Translations under genes and position numbers: made by a program | The notes under the pieces: generated by a model | What the model was told of the DNA's origin: nothing | The model's database searches: none | Seen by the model: the letters and a program-made list of their open reading frames with translations, nothing else | Assembly: GCA_033182465.1 (NCBI GenBank) | Contig: CP137328.1 | Location: 1,240,001 to 1,304,000 of the forward strand | Origin: Sanghuangporus weigelae | Taxonomy: Eukaryota; Basidiomycota; Agaricomycetes; Hymenochaetales; Hymenochaetaceae | DNA: 64,000 nt | Direction: 5' to 3' | Shown: positions 23,055-33,117 of the stretch, piece after piece | Position numbering within the stretch: position 1 is the stretch's first letter | How the letters are laid out: each line of letters starts with the position of its first letter

Positions 23055-24789
23055 ATGGCATGGCTCAAGGTAACCACGATGTCGGGCATCTTCGTCCTAT
23101 CGCTACTGGGTAAGCGTGCTCGACTTGCTGATATGAAGGTGCTGAGGTTAAAACGTAATGGTCATAGCGACGACGTTTCCAACGATCTCGAAACAATCTA
23201 CGGTCCTCGACGTTCCAGAGACGTTGTTTTTCATTTTGAAGCATTTCGGAACAGGTATGCTTGTGCTTGTTGGCATACTGAAATAGCCCGATTTCTGAAC
23301 AATTGGGGAATATCAGGCGTGATTTTGTCCACTGCATTTGTTCACCTACTTCAGGATGCGTTCAAAATCCTTCTCAAACTTCCTGAAGGACATCCCGTTC
23401 GGCACTGGATTGGATTGATTGTGTACGCTCTCTTTATCCCTTTTCTGTGGGACTGAGCTGACCGTTGACCGTGGCGAGTAGCCTTGCTTCCCTACTCGCC
23501 ATTTTCCTCATAGAATGTAAGTTTTGTATCAATCGGTCGCCGAGTCCTGATGCTGATCTCAACCCTTGAATGCAGACTTATCTCTGGCTTATGTTGAGCG
23601 CCTTGAAGAGAACTGCAAGACCGCTGTTGATGAAGAGCAATATCATGAACACCATCAGGACGTCCTTGAATCGATAACTTCTGGCAGCTCGGGAGGAAAG
23701 CGACGACAAAGTGCCAATGGCAGTAGCCGCCCTCCTCTATCTATCCAACCCTGCTCACCCAGCTGTAAAACTAATCGCCACTCGATATACAATGAGCCCC
23801 TTTCCGCCCTTTCCGAGCACTCTGTGCTTCTGCGTACAGCTTCTTCTCCTACAGGTACCGGTGATGGACATCACCATTACTCAGCGGCAGACGCGAATTC
23901 GAAGGATGGCTGTCCATACAAGAATCAGTATGAGTTCTTGAGGCGAAAGCTTCATCGTCACCAGGAGCCATCATACTCGAGTCACGGGCGGTGCGAATCT
24001 GGCTTGGACGGCCCAGTACAAGATGGGGTTGAGGACGGGCTTTCACACTTGGTGCACGATAGTTCATCTGTCGGCAAAAAACATGCAATTGTCAACACAC
24101 TTGTATGGTCTCCTCCAAATTTGCTTCCTTGAGATATAGTTCGCTCATAATTTCTTAGGTTCTCCAAGCTGGAATTATGTTGCATTCACTAATCATTGGT
24201 CTCACGCTGTCGATCAAGAGCGGTCCTGAATTCAGTGAGGTTCCCTTTCTTTCCCCTATAGAATCAACAGCTCATCACCTTGGCTTCTTGGTGCTTTGAA
24301 ACAGCATCACTCGTGATTGCGATTGCTTTCCACCAGCTCTTCGAAGGTCTCTCTTTAGGAGTGAGACTCGCCGCGCTCGTATTTTCCTCCGAGCAAGGCA
24401 GAATGCTTACAACTCCCATCATCCTCGCTATTATCTTTGCTTTGTCCGTTCCAGCAGGGTGTTTTGTTGGGCATCTCACGCTCGGCACTACATCCAGCTT
24501 TGGGTCTCCGGAATTGAAACTTCCTCTGACCCAGGGCTTGACGTCTGCGATTTCGGCTGGCACGCTCATTTATGCGAGCGGTGTCGAGCTTTTAGCGGGT
24601 GATTTCCTGCATTCATCATTGCGTCAATCGAGCGTTGGTAGGCAGGTCCTTGCATTAGTGAGCTTGATGACTGGAGCTGCGGGGATGGCGGCACTTGCGT
24701 AAGTAGTTGTCCGTTACAGTTTCATGTCTCGAAGCTAACTTCATCTGCCTCAATCTTACTTTAACGCTGCATAAAACAATAGAGCGTAA
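23055..24789 (+). CDS. ZIP-family zinc/iron transporter
   Basis: This is a membrane transporter that moves Zn2+ (or Fe2+) into the cytosol. The start is ATG 23055 (MAWLKVTTMSGIFVLSLLG); introns at about 23112-23167, 23255-23317, 23422-23475 and 23519-23576 join the first helices (FPTISKQSTVLDVPETLFF, TGVILSTAFVHLLQDAF, SLLAIFLIEY). A long cytosolic loop follows (about residues 115-290) with GDGHHHY and HRHQ that may bind metal. The second half holds the ZIP signature: VLQAGIMLHSLIIGLTLS (helix IV His) and AIAFHQLFEGLSLGVR (helix V His and Glu), split by an intron at about 24236-24305. Four more helices end at GAAGMAALA, and a last short intron gives stop TAA 24787-24789. Eight membrane helices are expected. 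Upstream ATGs to 22986 are alternative starts. Confidence 0.85.
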
Positions 24790-26500
24790 GTGGTTTATCT
24801 CGCATGTGCCTTTCGGAAGCTTTAATCTAATCTACTTCTTGGTTAGGTTTGATTGATTCGTATAGAATATATACGACGATATCACTGCTCGTTATCATTC
24901 TGTCTATTTCGGATATCTCTATTCGTTCTCCTTTCAACGCAACTACAAAAGTATCACATCTTTGTCACCCCAAAATCAGTGTATCTCTAGTCTAAACGTA
25001 AAGTATACAGTATTGGAACACGCATTTACACTTGCTTTGGAAATGCTATGACCTTGACATCTAATCTGACTATTCTTTCGAGGAGTCAAGATAGCCATGT
25101 TTGGTGCGTCATACATTTTACCGGGGGGAAGTGATCCTCCTTTGTAGGAGCTAGGCACATCTTCGTGGCTAGACTCACTTCCAGATTTATCTCTCCGTAG
25201 GTATCGATATTCTGGGACTGACTGCAGCTGGCTGCGGACCGCTGAATTAGCTTCTTTTTTCACCACGTTTCATGGATCGGAACTGTCTACTGTGCGGCAC
25301 GATTTGGTGCGATATAGTCTCGCTTATTCTGCTATCTCTTATCCTTCCGTTGAATGAAAACGTCGTTCCGGCGTCCAGCTTTGTTTCAAGGGTGAGGGCT
25401 CTTTTTGCAATCTTCTACATGCTTAAGGTCTGACGACGTATGATTTCTTCAGATGAATAATTCGGAAAGAGAAAGATACGGACGTGGTCCGAGTGTATGT
25501 CGTTGGAGACCAGCCGAGTTGTCATTTTCTGCGCGAATCTCGGACGAGCAGAGACTATTTAAATGAAATGCTTGAAGACTTACCATCAGCAGAATCTTAG
25601 GACTTAGCAACTCTGATGTACAGTATGGAATTACTGTCAGAGAGTCACTACAGGGACGTTCGCTACCTGTAATATCATCACAATCAGGTGCCATTGTCCG
25701 CTACCTCTGCCGTCTGATTCCCGTCGCACCATAAGGTCCTCCCTCGTCAAGCTCAAAGGCGGACTGGCTTCTACGCGAAATAGGTTCAGAGTGCGAACGC
25801 GGTCTACTGTGATCGCTTGAGTAGGTTTGTCTGCTATGTCATAGCCCAAGCCCATACTATTATCCGTTTCAGTGTACTCCGTTCCTGACCAACACACAAC
25901 TTTCATTGTCTTTGTGACCTATAGGTCATGATCAATCTGGTGCCGAGACTCAAATCGTCTTGGATGGCGAACCGCCACCTGATTGACAGGAAGAGAACAA
26001 CAAGGTTTGTCTGTTCAGCCTCGTGGGCTTGTGATCTACTCATAGGTGCATTCGGATTTTGTAAAGCCCGTGAGAGTCGAGCTCCGCCCTGTTCTTCTTG
26101 CTGAATAGCGACCCGAGTAATGTCAAACTTCATGAAAGGACGCTAGTGAATTCCCGGCTAGTTGGTGCATTCTTTCAAACTCGTCAAACGGTACCCACTC
26201 TTTGACTCGCTTACCACCGCGGACCTTCCAATAGTAAGTACAATTTTGATATCAATTCATATCCATGTAACCGGGGGATATACATCTGCGACACTAATTG
26301 CCAGAACGCCGCTGCTTCCCTGTCTTTGACAGATCCCATCAGCTGCTTCTCTTCGACCACGCTATGCTACTGATTGCCATATATGCCTTGGATATAGAGG
26401 CTGAATGCAGCACTATAATCCTTGCATACCTCAGTCCTTTCAGTCGAAATTGATTTAAATAAGTCAAGGGTCTATCTGCAATTCGTTCCCTGTGCTATCA
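24790..26500. other. Gene-poor stretch with possible small or decayed minus-strand gene
   Basis: On the minus strand a short two-exon reading is possible: ATG 25694 (MAPDCDDITGSERPC...), exon to about 25584, a GTAAGT...GCGCAG intron, and then KMTTRLVSNDIHSDHVR to a stop near 25428. Further minus-strand frames lie at 26133-25903, 25906-25637 and 25266-24976. None belongs to a family I know, and the pieces do not join into one convincing protein. They may be an orphan gene or debris. Confidence 0.25.
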
Positions 26501-27476
26501 ATGACAAGGCTTACCCTCACCGAGAAAACATCGATTGATGATAAGTATGTTCTTCCGCGGAACGATTTGGAAAGAGAAAGGTGCGCTTCATTTCCAGACC
26601 CATTGTTTTGCAGTCGTCTAATCTGATCTACTGCAGATTGCAGAATCAGCACCAGATTTTCACGGAAGCATTCGATGGACGACTCGTTATTGACAAGACG
26701 GTAAAGCTTAGAGCTGGATATCGCATCCTGGATTCTGGCACCGGCGCGGGTATTATTCTCTTCTCTAATTGAGCGGTGGAGGAAGCTTACTTCGAGATTC
26801 AGCCTCTTGGATACTTGATCTAGCGAAAAACGCACCTAAGGCGGTGGAAATTGTGGGAGTCGACATCTCAGCGGCCATGTTTCCCGACGAAATTCCAAAT
26901 AATGTAACGCTCTACGAGACGTCATTTATGGAACTTCCATCCAGTTGGGACGGATCCTTCGACCTTGTGAACCAACGCCTTCTCATTGCGGCACTCACCG
27001 TCGAGGAATGGCGTACGACTATCTCGCGACTATTCCGAGTCCTCGAGCCTGAGGGCTGTATCCAGATCACAGAAGTCGGCCATTACACGAACCTATACGA
27101 GTCGACCATACTTCCCGCGACGAAAATATGTGATGGATATTGCACCGCGATATTTCAAAAACGAAACTTACTTGGCTTCGAATGTTGGCTCCAATTACCC
27201 GTTCTGCTGAAGGAGGCTGGATTTGTGGATATTCAAGTCGAGGTTCAGAAGGCTCCGCTCGGAAAGCAATGGGGAAAGCTTGGGATACTGGGTGCACAGA
27301 ACTGGCACGGAGTATTCCGATCAATGGGAGTTGCTTGCCTTGAGGAGGGCGGACTAGGTGTGTGCGAGTCGCAGGCAGAGATTGAAGTGGTCGTTGAGCA
27401 GGCAAGAAAAGAATGGGATGAAAATTCTGGAGTCTTTGTTCAAGTCTATGCGATAACCGCTAGAAAACCTTCGTAG
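26501..27476 (+). CDS. LaeA-like SAM-dependent methyltransferase (copy 2)
   Basis: This class I (Rossmann-fold) methyltransferase of the fungal LaeA/UMTA type uses S-adenosylmethionine; the substrate is unknown. Three exons of 80, 113 and 674 nt (26501-26580, 26637-26749, 26803-27476) give 288 residues. Motif I is RILDSGTGA, followed across intron 2 by ASWILDLAKNAPKAVEIVGV with the acidic residue of motif II (VDISAAMFP). Later motifs are FDLVNQRLLIAALTVEEW and FRVLEPEGCIQITEVG (motif III/post-III). The start is chosen at 26501 because exon 1 has the same length in all three copies. It has no signal peptide or membrane segment and is probably cytosolic or nuclear. It is followed 0.7 kb downstream by copy 3 in tandem. 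The DxGTG motif reads DSGTG in all copies. Confidence 0.85.
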
Positions 27477-28161
27477 GGAGCATGAATTTGAAGACCTGGC
27501 ACGCTACGCGTCACCTACATAGGTGGGCAAAGAAATTTCAGAAATTGCAATAAAATTTTTGACCGACGCGGGTGTAACTATCACGTGCTGGGTGTCACAG
27601 ACGCCTCAGACCAAAACTTGGTCATGAACTTCACCTGCGAAGTGAAGCCTCTATTACATCTCGGCTCTCGAGCCTGAATCGACCAACCAAATCTTGGACA
27701 AAAATGGCTTATCTCTTTATCGTGACAGATCTGTTCACTCTGTTGTGCTCTTCCATACTACATGATGCACCAACGCACTTTTAGTTAAATGATGTCCAGG
27801 GCGTTTATTAGGAGCATTCTTCGCACTTCCATTCGCTAATTTCGCTTGTCCATGCGGGTTTCACTTTGTTGTATTGCTTGTCAGTCGGACGATACTTCCT
27901 TCCTCACCGAACTACCAGCAATTACCCGAAGATCTTATTCGAGTTGATCCCTCGGTACTGTCGCTGTCCGAGTCAGATCACCTCTTTACCGTTCACGGCA
28001 CAAAGTGTATTTACTTATCTGCTGGTCCATTCTAAGTCCATTTCCTCTATAAATGCAGGAGTTTCGCGTAATTTTGTGGTATAATCAATCCATCTAATCC
28101 ACACCCAGCCTCTCGATTTCCTGCAAGAAAGGGTGTACAAGTTCAAGATTTCCTGCACTAG
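27477..28161. other. Intergenic between tandem methyltransferases
   Basis: No gene recognised. This is the probable terminator of copy 2 and promoter of copy 3. Confidence 0.4.
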
Positions 28162-29133
28162 ATGATCGACACCGGGTCAAAAGATTGTACTTCGGTGGAA
28201 GACAAGTATGTTTTCCCTAGAAATTGTTCGGAGAGGGAAAGGTATGTCTCAGTTTGAAGCGTGTCCTTGACAGACCGCCAATTCCTCTATAGACTCCAGA
28301 ATCAGCACCGACTGTTTACCGATTTGCTTGGAGGCCGACTGATAATTGAGGAGACTATCAAACTCAAACCAGGGTCTCGTGTCCTAGACTCCGGCACAGG
28401 TGCAGGTATCTGCTTCCCTTATCACATTACAGAGGAAAGACTCTAACTTATCCATTCAGCTTCATGGATTCTTGACCTTGCGAGCGATGCTCCAAAAGGC
28501 GTGGAATTTGTAGGAATCGATATTTCGGCGACCATGTTTCCAGATGACGCCCCGCACAATGTCCAGCTTCATCAAATGTCTTCCCTGGATCTTCCTGCCA
28601 ATTGGACAACTTCTTTTGACCTTGTAAACCAGCGTCTACTCATTGCGGCATTCACCATTGACCAATGGCGATCGGTTCTGTCCGAACTATTCCGAGTCCT
28701 TAAGCCAGGTGGCGCTGTTCAACTCATAGAGTTTGGAGAATACGGATCATCGTGTGACATAGATGCGCTTCCGGCGACAAAGGCAGCTTATAACTTTGGC
28801 ATTTTTCTTTACAACAAGCGCGGTTTACTAGGAAATGAATGCGGACGTCGCCTTCCTTCGTTGCTCGCCGAAGCCGGGTTTTACGATGTTCAAGTCAAAA
28901 TTCATCAATTACCGATTGGAAAGCGATGCGGCGAGATTGGAGTGAGGGGAGCGCAAAATTGGGCTTCTGTACTACGCTCGTTTGGTGAGGTGTGTCTTGA
29001 GGAAGGTGGCTTGAGCGGATGCTCTTCTCAGGACGCGGTAGACGCCAAGGTTGACCGAGCGCAGAAAGAATGGAATGACAACCCTGATGTTTTTAGGGAG
29101 GTCTATACAATAACTGCCAAAAAATCCCTGTAA
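28162..29133 (+). CDS. LaeA-like SAM-dependent methyltransferase (copy 3)
   Basis: The exons are 28162-28241, 28293-28405 and 28460-29133, exactly 80, 113 and 674 nt as in copy 2, and give 288 residues. It begins MIDTGSKDCTSVEDKYVFP. Motif I is RVLDSGTGA, then SWILDLASDAPKGVEFVGID, the motif around MFPDDAPHNVQL, FDLVNQRLLIAAFTIDQW, and FRVLKPGGAVQLIEFGEYG. The C-terminal part contains GKRCGEIGVRGAQNWASVL and ends VYTITAKKSL. The sequence is intact and all SAM-binding motifs are present, so it should be functional; the substrate is unknown. It is closer in motif wording to the decayed copy at 1-1.9 kb (LKPGG, CSSQD) than copy 2 is. It converges on DUF6534 copy C with 264 bases between stop codons. 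Confidence 0.85.
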
Positions 29134-29397
29134 AATCACGATGTACTCGAGGCCAAAGTTGAAAACTGTGCAGAAGACCCTCGCAGAAAATAAATTTCTC
29201 ATTTCTATCCAGATTCAATTCTCCCATGGAGCTCGGCAATTCAGAAAGTACGGATCACAGGGATCTGATATACTTGCTATGTTCTGCCTGATACGAAACG
29301 TGCATAAAGCCACGACTGGCGAGACTATAAATAAAACTCTGAGGCGGCGCCCAAGAAAAGTAGATACGGGATGCGATCGGATTTTCACAGCGGCTAC

Positions 29398-31442
29398 TTA
29401 GGCGAAGGAGTGGCCCTTGATGGCGTCGCCGACCTCAGTTCTACGAGTATCGTTATCACTGAATGTCAAGAAAGACTGAGTGACATGCACCCCGTTATGT
29501 GTAGGGTACTCGGGTGTTTCGGGTAGGTCCTGAAAATAAGTAACAAAATAAATAAATCGTAAATATGTATCAGAGAAGTGATCTCGGCACCTTCGACATG
29601 GTTTTCGAGTCCACCGCTGTTCCTTCGCTTGTTGTGATACTTCGCAGACGAATGGGAGTTAAGTATTGACTCGGGTTGCTTGAGGTGCTTCCTTCAAGCA
29701 CGTTTACTCGGCCTTCCATCCTGCTGCGCAACGAGGGCCGCGAGTTAAGCCTGCAGAAGTGAGAGAAAATCAGTCGATCAGTTTGCATGAACTTGCTTCG
29801 GCTGGATACTGACATTGCCACTGATGAATTTGTCAGTTATATGCTTCCTCTGAGATAGTGTTTACGTTGAATACTTACGAAGTGTATTCACATGCAACTT
29901 TGGCAGAACGAGATGGAAAGGTGTCCTAGGACAAGACGGAATCAGTATGAGTCTAGCGACGGCTTTGCTCGTGAACATACCAGTATCCCTTGGACGGAGC
30001 TGCGAGATATGCAGTGACGAGGCCGATTTGTGTCGCAAACACTAGGAAGCCTCGATTGACTGAGAAAAGAAAGAGCGAATTCACGACTGAAGTTGTTCTT
30101 TGAGAATACCGACAGGTAAGTTTTCCAGTAAATAGTATGGACCTCGAAACTGCACTGACGATTTGAACGAAGACTTATATGATGTGAGGAAATAGCACAT
30201 CGAGAAGGTCGCTATAGCATCACACAAGCCATTGGAGAAGCTCCAGGCGCTGATCAATGTCTAAGGAGACGTTCCGTGAATACGATCAGGGAACGAACAT
30301 CGGGATAAATGGCAAACCTTGTAATTTGGTTGCTCCAAGCTCGTGAAGCCACGGCCCGTAAGGTATAGTTTAATGCAAGCAGCTAGTTGTATGGATGTAA
30401 GACTCTCGATCCGTGGACGCAGTACAGTTGTGTAGCTTCTACCTAAGGCCGATCCTATAGGGTCGTCAATAATCCGAAAAAGCAGCTAACTTCATAGTGT
30501 CTTCGCTCACCAAATGACGCAAAAGACCCAACAGACTGTGCAGAACCACAGGGACGATCGTGAATATCAGTGAATGTAATGGCACTTGTTCGACTCACAA
30601 TGACCACAGCCGCGATTCTTCCATACTTGTTGCTTTTACCGGCTGGGAACTAGGTAAGATGACCGCTACTGTGGTATACGAAGATCGGTCTACTCACCCG
30701 TCAAGACACGGCTTGCGTAGAAATGCTGCGACCTAGCGAACTTGTAAGAAACTGACGGGAAGTGTAAGGAATGAGCCAGCTCGCATGAGGATTGTCACTA
30801 TCGCCAAGACTATTTCTCCGATAAACGTCCTAGTAGAGTAGACGCACAATGTAAGTACATGGATTCGTGCAGAAGAGACTCATGTATTACATACTGTGTC
30901 ATTTGCACAAGTCCGGCTGGGTTTCCGAAACTTGTGATCTTTCCAGTAATTCCAGTAATAAGCAGTCGAGTTCGTGCAGAGTGAATGCCCATAGGAGGAC
31001 CCACCAAGTAGAAGTGCATTGCATCTGACACTAGGACCGTGCCGACTACATCGAGCACGCTGTTTTCAAAATGAATCAGAGGTTGCCAGGATCGATATAT
31101 GGATTGACTGACAGTGTCACGGTGACCTGGAAAATGCTTAGTTGGAAGGTTGGAGAGAAGTGCTTGACTTACGAATGTCCTCATGAACCAGCCATCCGGA
31201 TTGTTCATGTAATAAAGATACGCTTGGACAAGAGATGCACCAAGGAAACTACGTTCATGGTGAGATGAAAGAATTAAATATGATACCACTTGTTACTCAC
31301 AATATGGAGACGATGAGTCCTGTACGATTCAGGCAAAATGTTAGGCACTGTGAATGGGCGATATGCCGCGGAGGAGCCTACCCCAGAATTGAATGCCGAA
31401 TGTGGGGGCCAAATCAACGTGGACTGGTTCGCAGTCAGCCAT
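29398..31442 (-). CDS. DUF6534-family integral membrane protein (copy C)
   Basis: The start is ATG 31442-31440 (MADCEPVHVDLAPTFGIQFW); the stop TAA lies at 29400-29398. Exons encode LIVSIL, then FLGASLVQAYLYYMNNPDGW with MRTF, VLDVVGTVLVSDAMHFYL, FGNPAGLVQMT, TFIGEIVLAIVTIL, SQHFYASRVLTG, GKSNKYGRIAAVVI, LAACIKLYLTGRGFTSLEQP, NGLCDAIATFSMCYFLTSY, SVVNSLFLFSVNRGFL, PFHLVLPKLHVNTL (the DUF6534 core) and LNSRPSLRSRMEGRVNVLEG. The last exon, encoding THNGVHVTQSFLTF, is reached through an intron at about 29598-29531. About seven membrane helices and a cytosolic tail are expected. It is nearly the same gene as copy B, including intron sequence and the last exon (copy B has HNGVHVTRSFMTY). Function is unknown. 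It faces methyltransferase copy 3. Confidence 0.78.
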
Positions 31443-33117
31443 GGCAGAAGAACTGTTATTCGAGGTCAGGGCCGTCAGTTGCTTTTAAGCAATGTTCAAG
31501 CTCTAAGAATAAATCCATCGTATCCTTATGGTTGATGCGCCAATGCTTCATTAAGACTTGAGAAGATTTCAGCTGATGACTTGGGCCAAATTATGTTGCC
31601 GACACTACCTCATAGGAGTTTCATCAAATTTAGGAGAAGTGAGAATGAGAAGACGAAGACTTGGAATCCATCAAGAAGTGTACCGGTCAAGATGAAGGCA
31701 TCAGTTAAGTATGTGAAACTTATGTACACAGTTGCCACCCGACAATGTATCATCAGATGCAATCGACTGATTATGCCATGGCCTATTCTCGTCTCTGAAG
31801 GACTGATTGGACGATTGATACTGTAATAAGAGGTTCGAACGGGCCAAGGTCGCATAGAAAACAGCGCCGAAAAAAGAAGATCGTTGGCGAACATCAAAGC
31901 CCCACATATAGATTTCTCTCAAATTCGCTAAAAGCAATTTTCGGCAGGGATCAAAACCTATTCTCGGAGTATGAGAATACTTCAAGAACTCCGACTCGGA
32001 GAGCGACTCTGGAAATCGAACTTCAATACCAATGAGTCAAGAATAGCTTTAGATCATTGGGCCGGTATGCGGCTTGGGAGAGAAATCAGAGAATGTTGGA
32101 GTTAATCTGCCCTCCTGACCGGCAAGAAGACTTCATATAACACCGATAGCACGTTCAGTGGTCCAGAGCAGAAGGCCAATGGGTCGGGCGTGCTGATGGA
32201 GAAACCCTTTATCTCCAGTACGAATGCAATAGACTTTTTCCATCTCCGCATCGGATTCAGGTAGGAAGGTAGTTTGCGGAGATAGCGATATTCAAGCTTC
32301 ACGATGTCGCGAAAAAAACTTCCCTCCCATTAACAGCTTGGATCAATGGTCTCGTGAGCGATGAGATTGGCCAACCCAATGGATCGCGAATGCGGCGCAG
32401 ACGAAATTTTCAGACCGCCCAGGGAAAAGGGAAGTAGATACCTGAATTCGAGTGTGTTAAGTCTCACAACTTGGGAGGCCGTTGCACTAGTGTCGAGTCA
32501 GACTTAGCCTTTGTCAAGGTAGGCCGAGAGAGACGCTCACCGAGGACCTCTGTGCTTGGGATGGTGAAGTGAAGTCGGATCGTGTATGTAGGGTTTGCGC
32601 TGGCATATCCGACGAACGATCGACTCGGAGGCAAAGATGCATATGTACTCAAAGACAGTAGATGGACGCAACCATTCACGTATCGAGCCAGTCTCCGTAG
32701 ATTAAGATAAAGTAAACACCTCCGAGGAGGGCCGAATCTGTTATCAAGCCGGAACACCTAAATGAAACAAACTTCCAGCTAGTCGAGGAAGGCCCGGGCC
32801 GGGGCTCATACATACAATACAACCACAGGCTATTTGAGCTCTCAGTCTATGCAGCTTGAACATTACGAGTCATCGTGTACAGATAGAAAGAATGACCAAG
32901 TCAAACAATCTGCAGAGCGAGATACTCGGTTTTCAGCGTCTCAGTGACGTGAATTTCAAGTCAGTCGGGAAAGGGAAAAGTTACAGTAAAAACGTTACGT
33001 TAACGAAGATCTGCAAGCGTCGATCAGCAGTGATTGGCGTAATTTCACCTCACTCACGATTGAACTTCTGAAGGCCGCCTTTTGCCGCTTCCAACTCGTC
33101 TTGTGGTTGGGCTCTCG
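31443..33117. other. Gene-poor stretch with open minus-strand segments
   Basis: No gene is identified. Several open segments occur on the minus strand: 32757-32464, 32302-32102 (contains YRYLRKLPSYLNPMRRWKK), and 32040-31701 (contains LLLANLREIYMWGFD). They have protein-like composition but no domain I recognise, and no consistent splice path. They may be exons of an orphan gene or a decayed one. The last few hundred bases before 33118 should be the MTO1 promoter. Confidence 0.25.

Noticed and set aside
26501-29133. Secondary-metabolite gene cluster around the methyltransferases
   Set aside because: No polyketide synthase, peptide synthetase, terpene synthase, P450 or RiPP precursor is seen nearby. 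The alcohol oxidase, ALDH and monooxygenase are spread over 30 kb among housekeeping genes.
9637-31442. Whether DUF6534 copies B and C are the terminal repeats of one large mobile element
   Set aside because: They are complete protein-coding genes, not repeats with terminal motifs, and no transposase, reverse transcriptase or target-site duplication is visible around them. Gene duplication explains them.
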